Shown here one piece after another: positions 30,650-41,156 of a DNA stretch of 64,000 nucleotides. The notes beneath the pieces were generated by a model that was not told the DNA's origin, ran no database searches, and saw nothing but the letters and a program-made list of their open reading frames with translations. The first letter of the stretch is position 1; every line of letters begins with the position of its first letter. This stretch comes from Nitzschia sp. DOCU1 (Eukaryota; Bacillariophyta; Bacillariophyceae; Bacillariales; Bacillariaceae): assembly GCA_951394045.1 (NCBI GenBank), contig OX595990.1, positions 124,001 through 188,000 of the forward strand, in the 5' to 3' direction. A program made the position numbers and the translations under genes.

Positions 30650-32133
30650 CTACTTTTTGGATCGTCGCAAATTTCGAAAGCCGTGTCCGATTCGATGCCG
30701 TGCCGCTTCTTCATCAATTCGAATCCACGCCTCTGGTGCTCCTCGGTCTTTGTTGTTGCGTTTGCCATTCTCTTCGTCGCACGGGACGAGAAAGCGATAT
30801 CCCGCCTGGTGCAGTTGAAAAAAGATGAGGTGCGTGATACATGTCTTTTCAATACGCGACCCACTATTATAGGCGTCATAGTTGTCTTCCAATAGACGTC
30901 GGAGAATCTGGTTTCCAGGAGACTTGTCACCGCGGCGACCTCTCCCTAAAATGATATCTTTCGGGCCAGGGTCCAAAATATGTGTGGCATCGTCATCGAT
31001 CGATGTTACAGTAACCGGAGTGATGGAAGGACTGGACTCGGTCAATAGTGGGATGGCTTCTTCGTGCTGAGATTTCTGGTCCTGCTCTTGCAAATGGGCA
31101 ATAAAACGCCGGTAGCCCGCCATCTGAAAGGAGCCATCGGACGGGTCAATGGGAATAAAATCTTGGGGTATACCAAAGGTGGACAAGTTCATTTGACATT
31201 CGCGGTGGCCCCCGAAATGAGTTTGAAACCGCAATACATCCCTAGACTCGGCCAACAAGCCAATGTTATTGAACGTGTCCGTGAAAGTTTCGTCGTTGTA
31301 GCAAAAATGAATGGCGTTGATTCGAATGGGCGACGAACTCAATAAATCAAAAAGTTGGGGACCACGGACTTTGTGACTCGTGTCTCTAACAGCGTCAAGA
31401 CCGTACCAGAGTAGTACCAGTCCCTTTTTCTGAGCGTCGTCCCCAATGGCAGATCCAAGGCAGCTCATGAAAACTAATAGTCGTGACTGAGTAATCATAG
31501 AGGGAAGAGTTGTCGTCAGAGGGCTGCTGCAGTGTTGGTATTTGAACTCGAGTGGATGGTGGAACTTACTAAAGAGGAGAGGTGATAGGGACGGTCCGGT
31601 ACAACCACCGTGAGAGAAGCGGGATAGAAGAATAAAATCGGCCTGCCCACTCGATCGCGATGGGGCAACAGGTGCATCACCCCGGATTGAATCGCCAGTT
31701 TGTCTTCCTCTGAATCTAGATCCGACAAGCGAATATCTCGTCCTAGAACTCTGGGCGTCTCATATATCAAAAGCCTCGTTGCAAAGTGCCTTGCCATTCG
31801 AATGGCAGCTTTTGGGACATCAAATCGTTCGGATCGAAGAAACCGCAATCTTAGCCCCTGAACGTACGATGGATTCTGCTTAATCGCCTCGTCCAGAGCC
31901 TCCCTGCTCTGACTTGGCGGCAACACGTTCAAAGCTTCATCCAGCTCTTGCAATTTCTGCAGGATGATTTTCGGCTCCTCTTCCTTAATGTCGAGAGCGC
32001 CATGAAGGTCTTCCAACGCCGCCATTCGTTCCTCAGGGGTCATTTCCTCGAATCGGTGTGGTGGGACTTGGTGCAGATTTTGCTCGGCAAATAACCGCGT
32101 TACTTTATCGATGGCGTCGGTTTCGTCGGCCAT
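30650..32133 (-). CDS. CRAL-TRIO-like / DUF6824 fusion protein, two exons, 466 aa (array copy 3)
   Basis: Exon 1 is 31570-32133 (MADETDAIDKVTRLF, FLRSERFDVPKAAIRMARHF, LPHRDRVGRPILFFYP). Exon 2 is 30650-31486 (SRLLVFMSCLGSAIGDDAQ, KGLVLLWYGL, INAIHFCYNDE, RFQTHFGGHRECQM, DUF6824: DIILGRGRRGDKSPGN, LHQAGYRFLVP, WIRIDEEAARHRIGHGFRNLR). The intron is 83 bp (GTAAGT...ACTCAG, phase 0). The protein is very close to copy 4; the two exon-2 products differ at only a handful of positions and their DUF6824 ends are almost the same, so the duplication is recent. Role as for the family: lipid binding inferred, DUF6824 function unknown. Confidence 0.9.
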
Positions 32134-32615
32134 ATCTTCCGTCCTTCTTAGTTATCTTTATATCAATCTAAAATTGGGACGATGTTGTACCGACGCGATC
32201 TTTCCAAGGAACTGGGAAGGGGGTAGCAACAGGCTTCCTTGGCTACAGTGTTTTCGGAACGCTCGAGTATCTCACTCTGTGGATTTACCAGATAGTATGC
32301 GATACGTTCCGGGCACGTCTTAAGTGTATTGTTCGATCGCTGTCATATGTTGGTGTTGTACGTATGTGGTAGGCAATGATTAGGCACTATGTCGTCGGTC
32401 ATCGATCCTTCTTGCCGTTACTGCCTACTAGTAGAGTTTAAACTCTGGCTTGAAAAAAGTGATAATAAACCAACGGCAAGCTCATCCCAGGTTTGTCATT
32501 ATTTCTCACTAGCAATGGAAACGTCGCGACTAAAAAGAATGGTGCCTGTAGCGGGCAAAATCATGCCCTAATAGCTTATGACATCCAGGCCATTTGCCGC
32601 TCTACTGTCAGGATT
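32134..32615. other. Intergenic, array spacer
   Basis: Spacer between array copies 3 and 4. The right end (about 32575-32615) matches the downstream flank of copy 3. No gene is supported. Confidence 0.5.
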
Positions 32616-34155
32616 CTACTTTTTGGATCGTCGTAAATTTCGAAACCCATGTCCGATTCGATGCCGTGCTGCTTCTTCATCAATTCGAATCCACGCCTCT
32701 GGTGCTCCTCGGTCTTTGTTGTTGCGTTTGCCATTCTCTTCGTCGCACGGAACAAGAAAGCGATATCCGGCCTGGTGAAGTTGGAAAAAAATGAGGTGCG
32801 TGATACACGTCTTTTCAATACGCGCCCCACTATTATAGGCGTCATAGTTGTCTTCCAATAGACGTCGGAGAATCTGGTTTCCAGGAGACTTGTCACCGCG
32901 GCGACCTCTCCCTAAAATGATATCTTTCGGGCAAGGGTCCAACACAACTGTGACATCGTCATCAGTCGATGTTACAGTAACCGGAGTGATGGAAGGACTG
33001 GACTCGGTCACTAGTGGGATGGCTACCTCCTGCTGAGATTTCTGGTCCTGCTCTTGCAAATGGGCAATAAACCGCCGGTAGCCCGCCATCTGAAAGGAGC
33101 CATCGGACGGGTCAATGGGAATAAAATCTTGGGGTATACCAAAGGTGGACAAGTTCATTTGACACTCTCGATGGCCCCCGAAATGAGTTTGAAACCGCAA
33201 TACATCCCTAGACTCGGCCAACAAGCCAATGTTATTGAAAGTGTCTTTGAAAGTTTCATCGTTGTAGCAAGAATGAATGGCGATAATTCGAATCGGCAAC
33301 GAACTGAATAAATCAAAAAGTTGGGGACCGCGGACTTTGTGACTCTCGTCTCGAACAGCCCCAAGGCCATACCAGAGTATTACTAGACCCTTTTTCTGAG
33401 CATCGTCCCCAATGGCAGATCCAAGGCAGCTCATGAAAAATAATAGTCGTAACTTAGCAAAGAAAGAAGAGTTGTCGTCAGAGGGGTGCTGTAGTGTTGA
33501 TAGTATTTGAACTCGGGTGGATGATGGAACTTACTAAAGAAGAGAAGTGATACGGACGGTCCGATACAACCGCCGTGAGGGAAGCGGGATAGAAGAATAA
33601 AATGGGTCTGCCCACGCGATCGCGATGGGGCAACAAGTGCATCACCCCGGATTGAATCGCCAGTTTGTCTTCCTCTGAATTTAAATCCGATAAACGAATA
33701 TCTCGTCCCAGGACTTTGGGCGTCTCAAATATCAAAAGCCTCGTTGCAAAGTGCCTTGCCATTCGAACGGCTGCTTTTATGACATCAAATCGTTCGGCTC
33801 GCAAAAAGCGCAATCTTAGCCCCTGAACGTACAATGGGTCCTGACGGATAGCTTCGTCCAGAGCCTCCCTCTGACTTGGCGGCAACACGTTCAAAGCTTC
33901 ATCTAGCTCTTGCAATTTCTGCAGGATGATTTGCGGCTCTTCTTCCTTAATGTCTAGAGCGCCATGAAGGTCTGCTAACGCCGCCATTCGTTCCTCGGGG
34001 GTCATTTCCTCGAATCGGTATGGTGGAACTTGATGCAGATTTTGCTCGGCAAATAACCTCGTTACTTTATCGACGGGGTCCTCGGTGGCGTGGATCATTT
34101 CGTTCGCTGATCTTTCTAAAATGTGTGCTGATGTTGTATCGAAGAGGTAATCCAT
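32616..34155 (-). CDS. CRAL-TRIO-like / DUF6824 fusion protein, two exons, 485 aa (array copy 4)
   Basis: Exon 1 is 33535-34155 and exon 2 is 32616-33452, with an 82 bp intron (GTAAGT...TGCTAAG, phase 0). I chose the ATG at 34155 (MDYLFDTTSA). An ATG at 34098 (MIHATEDPVDKVTRLF) matches the start of copy 3 better and is a real alternative. The frame further upstream opens with TTG and enters the tandem repeat, so it is not used. Domains as in copy 3: FLRAERFDVIKAAVRMARHF, GRPILFFYP, LRLLFFMSCLGSAIGDDAQ, DUF6824 with DIILGRGRRGDKSPGN. One difference is DPCPKD in place of DPGPKD directly before the LGRG motif. Confidence 0.9.
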
Positions 34156-34188
34156 AATAATTCTTACACGATAGGTTTGGGGAGGGGT

Positions 34189-34580
34189 ATGGCAACGAAA
34201 CGCCTTTTTATCTTTGTGGCTCTCTCGAGCTGTGTGTAATGCCAAAGAACGAGTGAATGGTCAGTGGTATTAGTGGCGAAGTTGTGTGTCTGCGGATGCA
34301 GCTTCGATCCTGCATGCATAGAATGGCCGATGGTAGAAAAAGACCCTATGTAAACGATAATATTCTGCTGTCGTGGGGAGGAAGAAGGGCATGACAACGA
34401 AACGCCTTTTCATCTTTGTGGCTCTCTCGAGCTGTGTGTAATGCCAAAGAACGAGTGAATGGTCAGTGGTATTAGTGGCGAAGTTGTGTGTCTGCGGATG
34501 CAGCTTCGATCCTGCATGCATAGAATGGCCGATGGTAGAAAACGACACTATGTAAACGATATTATTGCGGTGTCGTAGGG
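34189..34580. repeat. Tandem direct repeat, two copies of a ~202 bp unit
   Basis: Copy 1 is 34189-34390 and copy 2 is 34391 to about 34580. Both begin ATGRCAACGAAACGCCTTTT and share long identical stretches (GTGTGTAATGCCAAAGAACG, GTGTGTCTGCGGATGCAGC). The repeat lies directly upstream of array copy 4, so it covers its promoter. Open frames in the repeat simply mirror each other and are not taken as genes. Confidence 0.9.
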
Positions 34581-35068
34581 GGTTACATGTAAAGATTGGG
34601 GAGCTTTATCGCTGCAAGGGGTTAAGATTGTCATGTCGTAGGACGAAACCAGATCGAACTATTGACTTAACGTACCCTGGTACTTTCTGGTCCCTTGCCT
34701 CAAGGCATATCAAAGCCAAAGGCATCTCAGTGACTTCAAGATTGGAATGAGTCTGCTAAGATTCCGAGCGAATGAATCGAGCCTTTTAACGGAAGGTGCG
34801 CCCTGATGATGCCAAAGAAAAAAGTCAATCCGACCATGTCATTCAGGATGCCTTCGCCTTGATGACAATCAGATTCGAGGATTGAGTTTCATATCCATCT
34901 TCGCTCTTTTCTGACTTGCTGTCCTGTGTTGGTCGTGCTTGTTGTGGATTTGAATGCGGGTTAACGAGGAATGCGGGATCTGCTGCTGCTGGTGCTGATC
35001 TGTTCTGGCTTCGTCGTCATCGTCATCGCTCCACCAAGACCAACGACAAGCAGTGTCTGGTTCTTCAA
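34581..35068. other. Intergenic, upstream of the kinase gene
   Basis: No supported gene. The kinase frame is open back to 34916 with a TTG and no ATG before 35069, so either the leader lies in the 5' untranslated region or there is an upstream exon I cannot see. Confidence 0.45.
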
Positions 35069-35875
35069 ATGAACCTTCTTGGCAGCCTCTTGAGTCACTT
35101 TTACTTTGTCAACATTATCATGACAGCCCCAACAATAACGTCGAACAACCCCCATAACGACATGAATAATGACCCCACCATGATGGAACAAGAATACAAT
35201 CGTCTAGTACAAAAACTCCAACCCAAGCTTGACAAAGAGAACAGTCAGTTTTGGATTGGTGTGGCTGGTGGACCTGGCAGTGGCAAAACGACCGTTGCCC
35301 AGGAAGTGGCTCGTCGTGTCAATGCTCTCTACGACAATAACGACAACGACGTTGCCATTGTGATTGGCATGGATGGATGGCACATTCCCCAAACGAAATT
35401 ACTCGAACAATTTGGAGAAGATTTGGGCATGAAACGACGTGGAGCACCTTGGACGTTTGACGTTGCATCCATGATTCGTGACTTGTCTCAAGCCAAACGC
35501 CAGGGAGAAGCCGCATCGTTGCCAGCCTATTCTCGAGAGATTTCGGATCCTGTCCCAGGTGCCATTCAACTCTCTCAACACCACAAAATTGTCTTGGTCG
35601 AAGGTATCTATCTGTTAATGAAAGACGATCCCCAATGGGGTCAACTCTACTCATTGTGGGATGATACATGGTTTATTCAAAGCCCCAGTCGCGACGAACA
35701 AATAACCCGCCTAGTCCAACGTTCTTTGAAGACATGGACGCCGTCCAAGGCAGAATTGTGGGGCCCTGGACCAGAGGGTGCTCGAAAACGTGCGGAATAT
35801 AACGACGTTCCTAATATGGACTTGGTGGCACCCTGCTCCAAATTTGCGAATGAAATTATCATTACCAAGAAATGA
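35069..35875 (+). CDS. P-loop kinase of the uridine kinase / PRK-like family, 268 aa
   Basis: Probably an ATP-dependent small-molecule kinase. A Walker A motif, GVAGGPGSGKTT, lies near residues 63-74. An IGMDGWHIP block follows (aspartate in the Walker B-like position), then GAPWTFD, YSREISDPVPGAI and IVLVEGIYLLM, the standard order in the uridine/pantothenate kinase-like group that includes yeast YFH7 and bacterial fructose-locus kinases. I took the ATG at 35069 (MNLLGSLLSHFYF), whose hydrophobic start could be an organelle signal. The ATG at 35120 (MTAPTITSN) gives a 251-residue form without it. The substrate cannot be fixed from sequence. Confidence 0.82.
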   Translation: MNLLGSLLSHFYFVNIIMTAPTITSNNPHNDMNNDPTMMEQEYNRLVQKLQPKLDKENSQFWIGVAGGPGSGKTTVAQEVARRVNALYDNNDNDVAIVIGMDGWHIPQTKLLEQFGEDLGMKRRGAPWTFDVASMIRDLSQAKRQGEAASLPAYSREISDPVPGAIQLSQHHKIVLVEGIYLLMKDDPQWGQLYSLWDDTWFIQSPSRDEQITRLVQRSLKTWTPSKAELWGPGPEGARKRAEYNDVPNMDLVAPCSKFANEIIITKK

Positions 35876-36711
35876 GCTCTACTGCCACCTCCTCATGTCG
35901 GTAGTTTCGAAAGAGTGACCATCACCATCTCGAAGACCACCAAGGCTATTTGCTGATACTAAAGTAGTACAACAAAAACAACTAGCAGTCGCTCTGAAAA
36001 GATTTGGATTGAAACTATAGTAGCTATTTTCTGTATTGGCCTTTTGCTGGTGACTAGTACTAGACGCCGGCACTCTTCTTGAACAATGTTAGCTGGCTGC
36101 GTCGTCAAGAACATTATCCGGCTAGCTAGCTAGTTCAATCGCTACTAGTCGCATTTGCACAAGTAGAGACCCCACTGCTAGCTCGCTACTACCGGTAGCC
36201 AGTAGTGTAGTAAAGAATACCTTGTGTTGCTAGTACGACGGATGCCGTCCTCGCCGCCTCTTTTCAATTTGCATCATGATTTACTAGTAGTAGTATAACT
36301 TGCTGCTGCTGCGGAAACTAGTAGTAGTAGCGATTCCAAACATGCAAACTCTTCAAAAAGGCTAGTAGTAAAAATCACGGCGGCCCATAACAACAAGGCT
36401 TTGACGTCGCCGCACAATGACTAGAGCTAGTAGTGTAGTACTAGCCGCTGCCGCTGCATGGAATGCTTCTTGCTAGACTAGTTGTTGTTGCTGTTGTTGT
36501 TGTTGTTGTTGTCACCTTCGCCCAACGTGAGTGCACACAATGCCCTTTTGAATCGTCGCATTCAAATCATCGAAAACTCTATTACAAGCTAGCTATCAGT
36601 GAAGTGGATCATTCTCGCTAGCTAGTAAAAGCTACTCGCCCATGGTCGTACAATGATTGTAGTAGTACTACTATTCATAACAACTCTGGCTATAATCCAT
36701 GATATACTTGT
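35876..36711. other. Intergenic between convergent genes, simple-sequence rich
   Basis: Lies between two convergent gene ends. It is crowded with CTAGTAGTAG and GCTAGCTAGCTAG runs, a TTG triplet repeat at about 36481-36512, and one TACCGGTA at 36190-36197. No gene is supported. Confidence 0.6.
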
Positions 36712-37278
36712 CTAGGACAATCCCAATAAAATCAACAACACGAGCAATACCGAAAGTCCCGCCACAATGAGTTGGAGTCGCCAGACACTTTGATCTTCCT
36801 TGAGTTGTGCGGCTCGTCGAGTTTCTGCCTCCAAACCGTGCTGTGCAATATCCAAATTTTGTTCCATATCTCCCAGGAGGTTGACGTGCATCCTCGCTTC
36901 TTCTCCAATGAGTTGCGTTTGATCCCGTAGACGCCCCACACCCACCGCTAATTCGTCAATCATGGAATCTTGTTGTCTCATGGCCATGGCCATGACCGAC
37001 TGTTGTTGTTGTTGTTGTTGTTGTCCTGGGGATGCTACTATACTAGGACTTGTTTGCATGTGCTGCAAGAGACGACGACGACGTTGAACTTCTGCAGGTG
37101 AAATGGCGGGTAATTTCTCGAGATGTTCTTGGAGACGTTGCACATGCACGGCCAGTTGTTGTTGCTCTGCCACACTTCCACCCGTCGTCGAGCGCAATTG
37201 ACTGGCAATTCGAGCTAGGCGAGCATATTCATTGTCCCATTCATTCACAGCAGCAGCAGCAGCAGATGATGATGACAT
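36712..37278 (-). CDS. Qc-SNARE, syntaxin-8/SYP5-like, 188 aa
   Basis: A membrane-fusion SNARE. The chosen start MSSSSAAAAAV gives an N-terminal helical region, a poly-Gln stretch near residues 86-93, a SNARE heptad region from about 103 to 165 beginning QDSMIDELAVGVGRL, and a C-terminal membrane anchor (LIVAGLSVLLVLLILLGL). Aligned by eye to syntaxin 8, Gln122 falls at the zero layer, which makes it a Qc-type SNARE. The frame is open upstream to 37620, but the added region is low complexity and atypical for SNAREs, so I do not include it. It is head to head with the bZIP gene, about 420 bp between starts. Endosome/vacuole trafficking is likely from the family. Confidence 0.85.
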   Translation of the reverse strand: MSSSSAAAAAVNEWDNEYARLARIASQLRSTTGGSVAEQQQLAVHVQRLQEHLEKLPAISPAEVQRRRRLLQHMQTSPSIVASPGQQQQQQQQSVMAMAMRQQDSMIDELAVGVGRLRDQTQLIGEEARMHVNLLGDMEQNLDIAQHGLEAETRRAAQLKEDQSVWRLQLIVAGLSVLLVLLILLGLS

Positions 37279-37701
37279 TGTGATACTGTTAGTATTGCAA
37301 AAGGAAAGAGTACTGACTGTTATCGTCGTATCGTAGTGTGGCGTGCTATCATGGTGCATCAACGCGTTGCCGTCTTCGTTGCCGTTCCTTTTGGCGCTGT
37401 TGCGAGCAAAAGCCCGGCCGGCAGGCGACAAAATACCTTTCACTACCACAACAACTAGCGAGCATGCCTGGCTAGCATGGATGGATGACTCCCTTGCTGC
37501 CTGATGACTGGCATGCGTTGAGTGTATCGGCTTGCGCGCGTTGTCTTCGTGCCTCTTTTCGTTCGCCATGGTGACGGCGTTGTCTTGTCTTGTGCATGTG
37601 TCTATGTGTTGAAGAAGCATGAAAGAGAGAGAGTATTGAATATTGGACTATTGATCACATTGGTAACTCTTTCTTTTATTACTTTACTACTTTAATACGA
37701 A
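37279..37701. promoter_or_regulatory. Bidirectional promoter region, SNARE and bZIP
   Basis: About 420 bp between two divergent start codons. On the minus strand it is fully open as an extension of the SNARE frame, which I read as chance. Pyrimidine-rich sequence (TTTCTTTTATTACTTTACTAC) lies just before the bZIP ATG. Confidence 0.5.
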
Positions 37702-38389
37702 ATGCCAGAAGGAACCAAGACCGAATCATCGACGGATGCAGCCGACAAGGCAGCTGCCGATAAAGTCGTCGCGGCTGCCATGGCCGCCATTGGAGATGTC
37801 ATGGATGCCGAAGACAAGGAAGATCAAGATCACGAAGACGAAGACGACAACGACGACGACAACAACAAGGGAAAACCCGATACCAATAAAGCAAACAAAC
37901 GCAAAGAACGTTTGGAGCAAAATCGCATTTCGGCACGGGAATCTCGTAAACGCAAAAAAACCATGATTGAAGAACTTCAACGTACCGTCATTACTTTGAG
38001 TAGAGAAAACAAGGACTTGAATGAACGCAATGAACAATTGCGATCGCAACTTGTGGATATTGGAACCAAAGTAAGTACACTTGTGTGTCTGTGTGTGTGT
38101 GTGCGTATTGCATTGTCATTATACTCACACTCGTATTACATTACATTCTATACTTTGATAGTACCCGAATGTCGTTCCCATTCAAGCCATTATGGGAGGT
38201 GGGGGAGCCGTAGGAGCTCCGGCACCTCCCGATGCGGCAGCAGCGGCAGCAGCCGCTCAACAACAACAGCAACAAATGGCAATGGCTTTTTGGCAGCAAC
38301 AACAACATCAACAACAAATGGCAGCAGCGGCGGCTGCAAACATTCCGAATCCTGTCACGAATACGGCTCCACCACCGGCTTCGGGATGA
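37702..38389 (+). CDS. bZIP transcription factor, two exons, 198 aa
   Basis: Exon 1 is 37702-38070 and exon 2 is 38162-38389, with a 91 bp intron (GTAAGT...TTTGATAG, phase 0) containing a GT-dinucleotide run. An acidic Ala-rich N-terminus (DEDDNDDDNN) precedes the basic region KERLEQNRISARESRKRKK, which has the diagnostic Asn-x7-Arg, and then a leucine zipper (LQRTVITLSRENKDLNERNE). Exon 2 encodes a Gly/Ala/Gln-rich tail with FWQQQQHQQQ, a likely activation region. It is expected to bind ACGT-type or CRE-type palindromes as a dimer. Without the splice, exon 1 reads on into an unrelated Ser/Thr-rich stretch, so the intron is well supported. Confidence 0.88.
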
Positions 38390-39515
38390 ATTTAGGATAG
38401 GATAGTCTAGTGGGCGTTGGAAGGATGATAGTGTCAAGACAAGAACGAATCAAGGAATGAATGAATATTGACAAGGATTTGATGGAGTACAACGTATTCG
38501 AAATAGTAGGTGGAGGACAAAGGAAGGACTGAACGGAACGGATGAATGAATGAATTAGGAGGGAGTGTTATTGGATAAGTAGACGGGGAATTTCAGTGTT
38601 TGTCAAGAATGTTAAAGAAGAAAAAAGAGCCGCGGCAAGAATACGGCAGCGGCGGGGGGTGCCGCAACATGCAACTAAGGAATCTACAAAAACAAGAACG
38701 ATAGTAGAAAACAAAATGAAAGAAACATCAACTGTAGACACTATACAAACTACTAACGACGGCGCGCTCTACGATGCTTTAATAGTAGTACTAGTAGACA
38801 AGACGACGAATCTAGTGATGCGCTCTTTCTTCCTACTAGAAACGAGCGCTGCTTCCGTTTAATAAAGATTACGGCGGCAAAAGAAGTAGATGATTTGCTG
38901 AGAGACAGGTAGCAGTACTTATAATAGCTAGCTCTCTACCTACTATAATCTGCTTTTACTATGGACAAGCTAGCAACGAGAGGAGATTCCATTCAACGAA
39001 CAAGAAGTCAAAAGTCTTGATCGGACTGCATCATCATCATGGGATATAGCTAGAAAGTCGTAGTACTAGTGGTGGTCTGGCACCACGAGGACTCCTAATG
39101 GAGTCGACTAGTAGTAGTGTCTATCTTACCCCCCAGCTAGTATCTACAATCCTCAAAAGCTGTCTGGGAAGGAAAGAGCTCGCTTGGTGGTGCATCGGCG
39201 ACGTCATCAGTCATCGGCGAACGGGTGGGCCTGCAGGCGCGCTGAAGTAAAGTCTCGTAGAATTGTGTACCAAGCGAAAGGAGGGCATCCTCGCATGGCG
39301 AAGAAGCGTCTGCTTCCAGTCAGGCACCCAGATGAAGGATCCTTCGCGATCCATGCACAGTAGCTACCGGTAGCGCGCCTCCAGCAAGCCACCCTGTAGT
39401 TGCTCGATGACCGATGCAAGCAAAACGAGCAATCGATGACAATAGCGGATTGAGTAATGCAACAATCAGCCTGTAGATGCAACAATCGAAGCTAACGTGG
39501 AATTTCAGGCAATTT
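38390..39515. other. Intergenic, no supported gene
   Basis: Downstream of the bZIP gene. Contains GAATGAATGAAT runs near 38450-38560, CTAGTAGTA runs, and TACCGGTA at 39365-39372. Short frames show no domain. Confidence 0.5.
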
Positions 39516-40610
39516 GGCGAACTGGGTGATGATGAATGTGGATTACTTTCAGCGAACGTAACGTGGAAGCTCATCGTGGGAATCATCACGAAACTGCTCG
39601 CAAACCAGCGCAGAAACCGCTCGGATCTCGGCATTTCCTCCAACAAATGCATCGCTCCTTTCTTCATCATCGTCATGAAATTCATGACGGCAGCGCCACC
39701 GGCTGCTGTTTGTCTCGCAGAAAAGTCGGCATCGCATGAGTGGTGGAGATGATGTCCTGGAAGTTGTTGCCGTCAATCCATTGCTCATCTTTGGTCTTTG
39801 CATCTTTCCTCTTCCTGCACTTCTCACGATGATCAGCTTTCTTCATCGACTTTCTTTTCATTCTGCTATGAACAGACCTCTACTGCGGCGATCACTATCA
39901 TTTTGATGGTGCGGCTCAGCTGTAGCGAGATAACAGCCTGAAGGAGGAGAAATCCACGGTGAAGGTCCGGTTTGTGCCCGACCGCCCTGGAACACTCGTC
40001 CTGCAGGAAGCCAATATTGGGAGTGTACGTGGACTCAGTCTCTGGAGAGCCCTCCTGATTCGGTTGAACCATGACGCTAGCTCCCTGAGGCAAACGGAGC
40101 CGAAGCAGACCCTGGAAGAAAGTAGTTTGATGAAATGTTTGATTGTTGTGTTGGTGTTGGCGGAGGAATGATTCATGTGGTGGTGCCCTTTGGAACGTTA
40201 CGTGCACTCCAAACTTGCGTTTTTGATTGTCCATTCCTTGTTGCGACTTGACTTACATTTGCGTTTGCGTTCGTTTGATCCTATTTTCATATTACTCTCC
40301 CACAGTGCTACTTATACCCTGCTCTTTCCCCCTTTTGCAGGTAGGTTGTGGTGTGGGTGGATGTGTTTGTGCATGCCTTTGGTGTCTTCGTGGTAAGTCT
40401 GGCTCAGTATAGTGGGCATTGTCTGGCGACAGTGCCGTTTGATCATATTTCTTTCCCGCAGTGCTACTCACTACCTGTTCTTTCCTCCTTTTGCAGGGGT
40501 CTGGCGTTGTTCTACAACGAAACCAACTTTTTCCAGAGCAACGATCCTGATCCCTTATCTCGACCCCGATTCCAATTCTCCCCGCACACAAACAGCCTGA
40601 TCAACGCAAC
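39516..40610 (-). repeat. Dispersed repeat element, copy A (inverted relative to copy B at 62.8 kb)
   Basis: The complement of this stretch matches 62823-63630 over most of its length, including an open stretch with GASVMVQPNQEGSPETES that is nearly the same in both copies. Copy A has about 190 bp more, containing a second, imperfect version of a unit that reads CCTGCAAAAGG-GGAAAGA on this strand (40281-40345 and 40436-40500 on the plus strand). A 59-codon frame from the ATG at 39861 to 39682 is basic (KADHREKCRKRKDAKTKDE) but has no recognisable domain. It is possibly a decayed transposable element; neither terminal repeats nor a transposase is visible. Confidence 0.8.
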
Positions 40611-41156
40611 ACGTTTGATTGTCGACAGAGGGCTTTGATTTGATTCGAGGTGAGTTCTTTGCTGTCGTGCTGGTGTTCTTTCCTTCTCACAAGATTGTCC
40701 TCTTTCTATTTTAGCTTTTGCAAGTACTACTGACCACGACTCCAAAAGCGTTCTCGTTCATCTCCCTTGTGTGAAAGGTACATCCCCGCCTGGCTACAAA
40801 AATATATGTTAACTCGTGAGGTAGTAGTAGAATTGATTCAAAGCGGTGCGAAAACGGTACAGATAGAACTCAATATATTGATTCATGTATGGAAGTTACG
40901 CTCCCGTTCCCCACCAAAATCGAACGCTTTGACGTAGTAGTGCGGCTCAGGAGCTTGTTTTGTGAAAACCCAACAGGTGCACCTAGATGCTCGATGAGTA
41001 GAGAGATCTAGCTGCGTTGCTACTCTCAATCTAAAGCCGTAGTAGTTTATAACATTATATGCAAATCATGATAGCGGCAGCCTGCCTGTCTGCAAATCTC
41101 CAAAAGCGACATTCGTTCCTTTCTTGTGGTTGTTGCGTTGTTTGTAGCTTCATTAG
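40611..41156. other. Intergenic, no supported gene
   Basis: Lies between the repeat element and the end of the Ser-Gly protein gene. No domain-bearing frame. GTAGTAGTAG runs occur near 40820 and 41040. Confidence 0.5.

Noticed and set aside
34164..34548. Two open frames with the same peptide next to array copy 4
   Set aside because: They are the same frame seen in each unit of the 202 bp tandem repeat, not independent genes.
39866..40234. 122-codon frame conserved in both copies of the dispersed element
   Set aside because: The overlapping frame on the other strand is equally conserved, so conservation reflects recent duplication rather than coding selection. Kept only as part of the repeat.
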